In this document: positions 26,271 through 64,000 of the stretch, one piece after another
Layout of the letters: the number at the start of each line of letters is the position of its first letter
Position numbering within the stretch: the first letter of the stretch is position 1
NCBI RefSeq assembly: GCF_963576545.1
Contig: NC_083649.1
Coordinates: forward strand, 8,672,406 to 8,736,405
From: Limanda limanda
Taxonomy: Eukaryota; Chordata; Actinopteri; Pleuronectiformes; Pleuronectidae
Direction of reading: 5' to 3'
Length of the DNA stretch: 64,000 nt
Made by a program: the position numbers and the translations under genes
The notes under the pieces: generated by a model
What the model was told of the DNA's origin: nothing
The model's input: only the letters and a program-made list of their open reading frames with translations
Databases searched by the model: none

Positions 26271-27794
26271 AAAATATATTATCCTCTTTTTTCATTTCAA
26301 TGTCACCATGTCAAAATCAGAGTATCTATTGGTATCCAATGAGTATTTAAACTTGTGGATGTCTCTGGAGAGTTCTCATCTTTTCCGTGGTACTGGAAAC
26401 AACAAGTTCCTGCTATTACAGCCCCATATGTTGTCTTTAATACTATAGGTTTACTGGTAGTAAGTGAACCTACATCCTTAAGGGTGTTTTCAGGTAAAGA
26501 GCTGAAGAACCAGTTGTACGTAGAACGTTCAAGCTGAGATAATCCCTGCTACAAGTAAACTGATTAAACCATCGCAGGTTATTAGTTGAATTCCTGTGGC
26601 GTCAAATAACACCTGCTTTGTTCAAATTGTAGGGAACCTCCACCGCTGTTGTGTAGAATTAGTCTTTTTTTTTTTAACTTCCCCATTGCTTTGGATTGTA
26701 TTGCAATTTGGCTGATGGGCAGTTTGGAGCTGGTTCTCTCTCCAGGTTTTAATTCTCTGTGGAATTGTGGCCTTCCTCCTCCTGCACATTGGCACTAACA
26801 CAATCACCTCCCCCTGGTTTTGACTGTGTGTGGTCTGGTGGTTGTCTACAGCGTAAAGTAACGTCCCCTCTGTGGCCCATAGCCATGACCTCCATCCAAA
26901 TTCACTCAACGTTAATTAAAAAAATGTCAGTGTTGATGTAAAGAGAACTCGTGTCAGTCTCTGAAGGGTTTTGACACATTTTATTTTGTGCATCTTTCCA
27001 TCTTAGAGTGAAATCCACACCACTCGTGAAGCTTTGAGGAAAGTTCAGTAGGTAGCATGTTCATCTATAGATAAACATCTGCTCCTCCTGATCATATCTT
27101 CATATCAGCGGTACCAACATTCCCATGCTTTCAATAAGCATTGGCAAGCACACACCCTCAGCAGTGGTATATTGCTTCTGACTCTCCTGAAGGACCATAT
27201 TGTCAGTTTCACATTAATTAAAAGTGCCTCATGATTTTCTTGAGTTTTGAGTTTGTCCCACAGGAAGTTTTGCCCCCGAAATTGTTAATTAAAACTGCTC
27301 CGTACTAGGCAGCTATTTTGAGGAGAAAACCCTCACTCTCAACTTTTAAATTTAATGATCAGTCGAGGCAAAAAAAATCATCAAGTCTGTACGTGTCAAA
27401 GTATGTTTGAGCTTTAACTTCAAACGGACAAATTTTATATTTTATAACTTAAAGTGAAGACATTTAAGCCAGTCCTATAAAGGGCTGTTTGAAGATTACG
27501 AAATGAAAGGTTGAGTTTAGGTAAAGTTTTTTTTTAGGTATTTAGTTTATATTGTGAAAGGCTCAATTATGAAGGGATACATTAAGTTAGAAGCGATTGG
27601 TCCTCACAAGCACAGACTACTCAAATAAATATGAACCAAAATTATATTTCTGAAGGATTAAAGCGCTTTATTTTTAAATACAAAGGAAAACAAGTTATTT
27701 AAAGATGGTAAAGATAAAGAAGTGTAAGTTCATGTCTCCATGATTCTGTTTTCTATTGACAATTCTGTCACAGATACATGACAACAGTCAACTC

Positions 27795-28060
27795 ATCTTG
27801 ATATCCCCCTGCTGGCTGGATGCAGTATAGGCTTTTAACCCCGACTCCTCAATGTTAGTGTATGGGACAAAATAAAAAAGTCATGATATATACATTTTTC
27901 TCAGAGAAGTCTCTCATTGTAAGTAGATGCTATCTAACTGATGTATCATCAATTGTCAAATTGTGCACTAAGTTTGATTCTAATTAGTTAATTGATGGTA
28001 TAAATACTGACAGCTGACATTGGTCGAGAGTTCTGGCAGAAAACAGCTATCGGACCTACT
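27795..28060 (-). repeat. Second inverted copy of the 'CCCCCTGGTGG' teleost repeat
   Basis: ATATCCCCCTGCTGGCTGGA, TGCAGTATAGGC and the tail GACAGCTGACATTGGTCGAG align in order with the copy at 5415-5620. Confidence 0.55.
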
Positions 28061-31000
28061 ACAAAATCTAAATGAGCAGAAACATAGACTGAAATGAATA
28101 ATTAAATATGATGTAAAATGGAACAACAAGCTCTACACTTTCTCTTTAATCATCTTAAATGAAATCACAAAGTTGTTCAAGTTATCTCTATTCGCCTTTC
28201 ACTCATTATATCCTCCAAGTTCTTGGCATATTTTTAATCATTACTTTCATATTCAATAATAAATCTGTTTCCTCATTTCCCTAAGCAACATTTCTTATTT
28301 CAATCAGTTTTGTGAAGAAGATGAAAAATGAAACGAGGTGGAAAGGAGGAATATTGAAATATATCAAAACCTAATTTATTGTTGTTTAGAAGAAAAGCAG
28401 CAAAATATTTATTTTTCAACTGCTTGTGATTAATTTACATTACAATAATATTGTAATATTGTGTTACTGTTTGGACTGATTATCTGTTAGTTTGTCAGCT
28501 TCAGGACTCCCTAAAACACAAACCTCTTCACACTAACAGAAACACATAGTAAAGGATCTAGACTCAGTTGTTTCCATCATTACTTTTCTGATGATGAAGT
28601 AAATAGATAATGAACTAATCATATTTGCACATCCATTGTTCAGATCAGAGAGTCTGACCTTGCTACATCAGTACACTAAGTGTTGTCCCCCAATCAGAAT
28701 GAGACAAAGGATGAAAGAAGGCGTCTGTTCACGATAATAAATAATAAATGAAGTGAACAATAAGGGATCGGAACGGTTTCGATGGATGTTCTCAGCTCGT
28801 TGATAAATGCAAATGTTTCTCTGCGCAGAAAATGAAACGGCTCCCTCCTCCAGCTGCTGACAACCTGCTCATGAATAATCATCCGTCCAACAATGTTTGT
28901 CCTTTTAATCTTTAACTGCTCGATTATACACCTTTGAGTGCAATGAACCTCTCTAGTCTGTACGAGAGTATATGCACATGTTTACTCTTCCAAACATTAT
29001 CTACTGCAGATGGCGAGGGCCGATCCCGGGCAAAAGTTAATTTGCCTGTTTTCACTCTGTGTGTTGACTGTGAAGCAGCCGACGCTTTTTGTTGTTCCTC
29101 TGTTTTCACTTTAGTGCCTCCCAGCCTATGTGAGCTGCCTCTGATCAATTATAATGGATTTTCTAATGTGATGTTATTCACTCATCTGGTTTTATGTCAA
29201 GCTTTTACTTTGTCAAGCTTTTACTTTGTCAAGCTCAGGCCACAAGGACGCCTCGTATATCAAACCTGAATGTTCTGAAACGTGTTGAAATTGAGATTTC
29301 AGGAAAAGCCTAAATCTGGATCTGGATTTGAAATGAAAAGGGCTGTTACAAGCTGACTTTGAATCAAAATATTCAAGTGGCAGAAGAAATCTGAGATGTA
29401 TCTACATGGTTTCTCTACATCTGATGGATCTTAATACAAGTTCGCAGCCAAATTGAGCATCACTGCACCATATTATCTCTATATTCATATTACTCGGAAC
29501 ACAGCGTTCTTCTTTTTATTAGACGGCCCAGGGAATTAGACTTTATTGCCACCTACTGGGCCAATTTGCTTGTTTAGGCCTTTGTAGTAATTTTCTTGGT
29601 CTGGAGATATTTTTTTAAAACTCAGGTTGTAAAAATGAAGGGTAGCTGTAGTAAAGGCAGCACCTCCATGTAAACTAGATCTTAATGTGTCCACTAACCT
29701 GCTTATAATCAGTATTGGTTCGGGGTCCCCAGAGGAGGATTTATCGTGATGTATTGTGTCTTTCTCATAGCGCCACCTTCAGGTTGTATTACATTAATGA
29801 CCAACACCTTTATTCATTTAAGTATTAACGTCACAGTTCATTCTTTTCTCTTCCTGCTTCGCGAAATCAATGAGACGTAACTACTGTGATTAAATAAAAG
29901 ATATTGGTTCGATGGTGCGTGAAAAAACTAAATGTACTAATCCCCTTTCATCTAAAAGGAACATGGTGACATAAAGGGGTGAGTATTAAAAAAGCAAATG
30001 TCTCCAGTTATTAGTTGGCAGGTTTTTCAAAGCATTAATGGCGGAAATTTACTGTTACTGAAAATGTTATTGGCCACAACTTTATCTCCAACTGTGCTGT
30101 GCTGGGCAGAGAGAAATGTAAAATGAATCATCCAGACAACCAAAACTTTATCTGGGTTCTTGGGCTTTTATCTATATTCCCCCAAAAAAGCTGTCATTGC
30201 CTCGGCTGTAAATCAAGATTGGAAGCTGCACTAACTGGACGTGGTTTTATGTTTTTTCTCTCGCTTTGTCTGAAAATAGGAAACTCACAAAGTTTCCAGG
30301 TACAATTTATCGGTTTGATTTATAACCTCTCGGACATGGATGGCAAATCAGTGGATATTTATGGAAATAGCTGGATATTTTTGTCTTGACCCTAACGCAT
30401 GTTGTTTAAATCTGTCTCCTGCCACGTCATGGCTGAAGTGCTTCGTCAGGTCAGTGCCGCTCCTTGTTCCTGGCAGATGCAGCGGGTCGATTCGATGTGC
30501 CCTGACTGGCCTCTCTGGAGAAGGAAGGCTGGTTCTTCCATCAGCCAAGGGGCCTAACATTGACCTATAAAACTGCTGATTATCAATATTCTTAATCATA
30601 ATTAGTTTCATTTTTGAGGAGCAGAAGGAGCGTGAAAGCATTTGAAAATGTGGTCATTCATCAGACGTGGTGAATCAGATTATGAATTCTTCCTATCGGT
30701 TTGCAAAAATGTCTCTGCAGGCACTTGTGAAATCACATTTCACCAATATACGAACCTCGATAACAGGAAATCAGATATTTTTAATCGCATTTACAACTTT
30801 GACCCAATCTCATTTTGCCATTTACAGGGAACTTCTGTTTTACTAACTCTACCTGGAGAAGGAACCCTATTGACAAGTTACTGAAATATGAAATATGAAC
30901 AATGAACTTTGACCTTTTCCTAGAACAGTGTGGCCCTGGAGACGCAAATTTCAAGGTTTCACTATGAAACTGGAGCCTGTGCTGTGCTTTATGTTTCCAT

Positions 31001-31499
31001 TGTGGGTCTTTTGTAGTTTTGCTCATGTTAGTTCTGTTAATTCGTATGGGTGAGAGGCCTCGACCACAGAACAGAACCAGACTGACTGTTTCCATGTGTT
31101 CATAGTTCTTTAGTGAACCATGTCTATGCTGCAGCTTCCTTTTGAACGGACACAGACTTTAATAACATTGATATCAATCGTGCCATTTAACGCAAATAAT
31201 GAATTTCCAACAAAATCCCAGTACACTCCACTTCCTTCTGCTTGACTTCTTATTTCTAAAACACCCCAGGTGGTTGCTGCAGCTTGATTTCGAGACACAG
31301 CAGCTCCGAGTCCTGGCGTCGTCCTCCCGGAGTTCAGCTGAGGCGTCTGTCCTGCGGTCCAGCAGATACAATACTCCTGCAAATCCTGCACGGACGGGTG
31401 GGTGGTGGATGCAGCTCTAGCTCCTATCCCCTTATTCACACTTTGTCATGCTCGGTGCAACATGACTGAGCCTCTGTAAGCGAGTCACAGAGAAAGTGT

Positions 31500-31937
31500 G
31501 GTGGGGGGGAAAGAGACAAGACTGAGGATGAAAATATCTATTTAAAGAAAGAAGGAGAGAGAGAGAGACGAGGAGGAGGAAGTGTTTGGGCACCTTGTTG
31601 TGCCTTTTGTGTGTGTGTCTGTGTGTGTTTGCGTGTGTATGTGAGAGAGAGGGAGGGAGAGAGAGGGAGGAGGGGGAGTCCTTCACAGACCTACTGACAG
31701 AACAGTGTTGGAGAGGATGTGGCTGTTTTTACGCACCGGCTCAACGCTGCTGCTGCTGCTTCAGCGGATCCATCGGATGGTTTAGCGCCTTTTAATCGTC
31801 GGGTGTGTTCTTTTCAAAGGCTCAGGACTGAGTGGGACTGCTGCTGCTGACTTGTGTGTCGCTTGTTGTCACCTGGAGGAGGGGGGGGGGACATCATCCT
31901 TGGTTTAGGTGCAGCGGCGGCACGGACGCAGAGCGAC
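31500..31937 (+). promoter_or_regulatory. Putative core promoter and 5' leader of rxfp2-like gene
   Basis: The stretch just upstream of the first coding exon is purine-rich (GA runs at 31550-31570 and 31644-31677). It has a TATA-like CTATTTAAAG at about 31538 and becomes GC-rich with CTG and G runs toward the start codon. There is no strong CpG island. The assignment to promoter/leader rests only on position and composition. Confidence 0.35.
31717..31785 (+). promoter_or_regulatory. Possible upstream ORF in the rxfp2-like 5' leader
   Basis: ATG at 31717 opens a 22-codon frame ending in TAG at 31785. It lies 153 bases before, and out of frame with, the receptor ATG. It begins MWLFLRTGS and contains a CTG run (four Leu codons). 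If the transcript starts upstream of 31717, ribosomes would meet this frame first and it could lower receptor translation. The transcription start is not known, so this is inference. Confidence 0.35.
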
Positions 31938-61323
<29,386 letters not shown>

Positions 61324-62482
61324 GTGAGTAACTGATAGTCTGGCCCCGGGAGAGATGTTCTTCATTATCTGAGGATTATAACAGCAAGGAATTAGGCCTA
61401 AATGGATTATAAAACACTCTTTGGATGTCCACGGCGTGGGAGACCATAACTTTATCTTACTGGTGACGCCTCCCATTGGAAATTCAGAACATTTAAGGGA
61501 TTATTATGCTGAACAAAACTTTTTAGCGATGGCCTTGTTGACAGAAATGTGATTGTGGTGGTTTTTAAAGCAGAGAACAAAGAGTGGTTCACAAAGCAAC
61601 ATTTGAAAAGCCATCGAGTGTTGGCTAACCGCCTCAATTTACACTGGAATTAAATAGTGAGCAATTCTAGGGTCAAAGTCAGGTCTTTGTACTGAGTGTT
61701 TTACATTCTCCATAAATTCTGCCAAAGTACAAATTCAACAAGTGAAAGTGGTGAAAATTAAGTGTATCTACGCTGGGGTTGATAGTTCTCACACTTTATT
61801 TTCATTTTATGGTAAATGGTCTCTATTTACTTAGAGCTTTTCTATTGATGACCACTCAAAGCAGATGGGGATGCCATTATACTTCATACTCCATATTCTA
61901 GTACACACAGAAGAATACATCATTTTAATTTATCTGACAATTACATTTTTACATTTTTATTCACATTATTCTATTAATCCATTTACACCATGCAACGTAC
62001 TTTCTTTATTGGACCGATTTAATTTTCAATGCGCTTTTGACTGAGTTACCAATCTATCTATCTCTTCTTTCCTTACCGATGTAAGGGATAAGTGACCATC
62101 ATGGTAATTCTCAAAAAAGAAGCGGATGTTCTCTACATGATGAAAACTGTGCAAAAGTGATTTAAAAACCATATTTGGGATAACAAGGTAGAAGAAGTGG
62201 TCTGTGATAAACATTTCAATCTCCTGTTAATATTCCAACATTCATAAACTGTTACTTCCCAGCTGGGGACCAGGACCACTAATGCTGCCACACAGAGTAC
62301 CGCCTCATAAATTATGCTATTATAAAGTTAATGAGCTCCAGCCATTCCATTAGTGGTGGGCGTGAATGATTAGAAAACAGATTACTTAACTTTCTGAAAT
62401 CACTTCCAATCTGAGTTTGAACCAGCTTGACAGAGATAGTTTGTATTGTGTGGTAGCTCAGATGTTTCATGTGGCTTTAGAC

Positions 62483-62990
62483 CAGGGGTGTCCAAACTAC
62501 GGCCCGCGGGCCATCTGCGGCCCGCCATCCATTTTAAATTGGCCCGCCTAAAAAAATTTAAAAAAAAAATTAAGAAGAAAAAGAAATAAAAAATAATAAT
62601 AAATTTTTTTTTTATTTTTAAACTAACAATTAAGTAGCACTTAAATGGCACTTACTTATAGCACACTTATTGTAGTTTTGCTCTATTTTTGAAGAAATTG
62701 TACTTTCTTGATTCTTGTTGTTCTGGGTTTGTACCCTCGGGTACCCTTGAATGCACTTAATATAAGTAGCTTTGGATAAAAGCGTCAGCTAAATGTAATG
62801 TAATGGACTACGGCCCAAGGTATTGTACTTCTCTGTTAACACCGTTAACACCCCCCCCCCCCCCCCGCCCTGGGCGACGCGATTGTCAACAGTCCGCTCC
62901 AGGGCAGGGGGGCTTGGCGGCGTGAGTGGCCCAGACCTTCGTATTTTTTTCTGTATGTGGCCCTCGGGATAAAAAGTTTGGACACCCCTG
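62483..62990. mobile_element. hAT-type non-autonomous element (MITE), intron 12
   Basis: An exact 8-bp target duplication CTTTAGAC (62475-62482 and 62991-62998) flanks ends that are perfect inverted repeats over at least 16 bp (CAGGGGTGTCCAAACT). There is no transposase frame. It contains an AT-rich part, a module shared with the 54190 element, and a C-rich part with a run of about 16 C near 62851. Confidence 0.93.
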
Positions 62991-63584
62991 CTTTAGACCA
63001 ATAGGTTAATGAAAGTTGCTGTTCCTGGTTGAATGGTTACGACTCTGCCGCTGTCTGTTTCAACCGACTCTACAGTTTCACGGTTGTGAGGTGTCACATC
63101 AATCTGGGCAGCTCTTCACGGGACAATCCAAATATTAATGACTTCAACTGAACACTTTGTACAGACATTTTTAGAATGCCATATTGTAAACAGATTACTC
63201 TAATGTGGAACGTTTACTCATTCCTCACTCCAGTTTTCCAACACTTGAGACAGGAGCCATATGTTAATGAATATCTTTTCTCGCTTTCTCTCATTTCATG
63301 AATTCTTGCCACATTCTTCCAATCATTTGAAATGTAATACAGCCTGGCAATGTCAAAATCCCCACACACAGCGCAGTAATATCCACATCAGCATGTCACT
63401 CACCTACACACACACACACACAGACACACACAAGCACTCAGACAGGGTAACACTGGTGAAAAGAGAAATATGTCCAGTCGCTTGAATGTTCCATGAATTC
63501 ACTGACATGAGTCCTTCCCAGATTCAACTGGAAAACTTCAAGGAAAATTATCAGGATAAGTTTGCAGCGCCAATTTCATATTGT

Positions 63585-63930
63585 ATTGTTATCTCCGCCA
63601 AGGAGGTTATTTTTCCTGTCAGTTTGTTGGTTGGTTGGTTTGTTTTTCAGCAGGATTACTCCAAAAAAAACAGAACAGATTTCCCTGAATTTTGGTTGAA
63701 GGGGACCTGGGTCAAATAAGAACGCATGGAACTGGACCAAAGATTCAGGATTGTTTTCACTTTCCTTGACATTTCAAAATTGGATTTTTTGTATTAATGC
63801 ATGGAACTTGGTGAAAGAACAGGCATATTTATTGGACTGATATCTATCTGGTTTGGCTTGATTTCATTTAAGGGGACTGTTTGGCCTTGGTGCTGGTATG
63901 TGCTCGACTGAGTGCTATTGCTTATATATG
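63585..63930 (+). repeat. Teleost 'GCCAAGGAGGTTAT' repeat, forward copy
   Basis: CTCCGCCAAGGAGGTTATTT, TTGGTTGGTTTG, CAGCAGGATTACTCC, GGGTCAAATAAGAACGCATG and AAGGGGACTGTTTGGCCTTG are the canonical landmarks in canonical order. It is the clearest copy in the window. Confidence 0.75.
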
Positions 63931-64000
63931 CTTTTATGAACTGTCAGTGGGTTGCCCTTAATCAGTTTCTCTCATTTGCCAGAAGTGCCAACCTCTTAAA

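Larger units (their letters stand above)
61324..64000 (+). other. rxfp2-like intron 12 (incomplete)
   Basis: The intron opens with GTGAGT and is not closed within the window. It holds the second hAT element, a CA run (about 63403-63432) and a repeat copy. A TTTGCCAG at 63974-63981 is an acceptor-like site, but the few codons after it (SANLLK) do not fit an LRR start convincingly. Confidence 0.7.

Noticed and set aside
63520..63560. Acceptor-like TTCCCAG followed by an open stretch
   Set aside because: In the phase needed after exon 12 it reads FNWKTSRKII, without an LRR pattern, and no matching donor follows at about 72 bases.
63974..64000. Possible exon 13 at the very end of the window
   Set aside because: There is an acceptor-like TTTGCCAG, but the codons that follow (SANLLK in the needed phase) do not fit the expected LxLSxN start of the next LRR, and too little sequence remains.

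Overview
This is a vertebrate genomic window, most likely from a ray-finned fish and probably a spiny-rayed teleost. The evidence is one gene spread over at least 30 kb with short phase-2 exons, long AT-rich introns, abundant CA/GT, GATA and minisatellite arrays, and many copies of interspersed repeats that I recognise as typical of teleost genomes. Nothing here is bacterial or viral, and I saw no CRISPR array. The species cannot be named from sequence alone.

The one gene I can support is on the + strand and starts at about 31.9 kb. It encodes the N-terminal part of a relaxin-family peptide receptor (leucine-rich-repeat GPCR, RXFP1/RXFP2 type). The details fit RXFP2 better than RXFP1. Twelve coding exons can be placed with consistent GT/AG sites and phases: signal peptide (31938-32022), LDLa module (37679-37825), linker (44392-44475), LRR N-cap (45543-45648), and eight exons that each carry one leucine-rich repeat (50670-50741, 52219-52290, 53103-53174, 55200-55271, 56255-56329, 57222-57293, 59830-59901, 61249-61323). 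Joined, they give about 334 codons with no stop. The last LRRs, the hinge and the seven-helix domain must lie beyond position 64000. The LDLa cysteines, the GDxxGW linker and the residues that in mammalian RXFP2 contact INSL3 are all present, so this looks like a functional receptor gene.

Positions 1-31500 hold no gene that I recognise. They contain interspersed repeats, a 5'-truncated L1 retrotransposon with clear target-site duplications (17958-18594), a large GATA array (10285-10458), a 72-copy GT array (12014-12157), and a GC-rich 21-bp minisatellite (about 12690-13556) that stays open in several frames on both strands. There is one possible minus-strand coding exon of unknown identity (14795-14945) and a long imperfect fold-back (2692-2824).

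The receptor introns carry two hAT-type DNA transposons with exact 8-bp target-site duplications (54190-55027 and 62483-62990), copies of several teleost repeat families, and a diverged repeat block in intron 4 with a perfect estrogen-response-element palindrome and a perfect DR1 nuclear-receptor site. Intron 1 carries a 10-bp tandem array of T-box-like half sites. Two microsatellites abut splice sites (exon 4 acceptor, exon 7 donor).

All family assignments rest on reading translations and motifs and on remembered family features. No database search was run.
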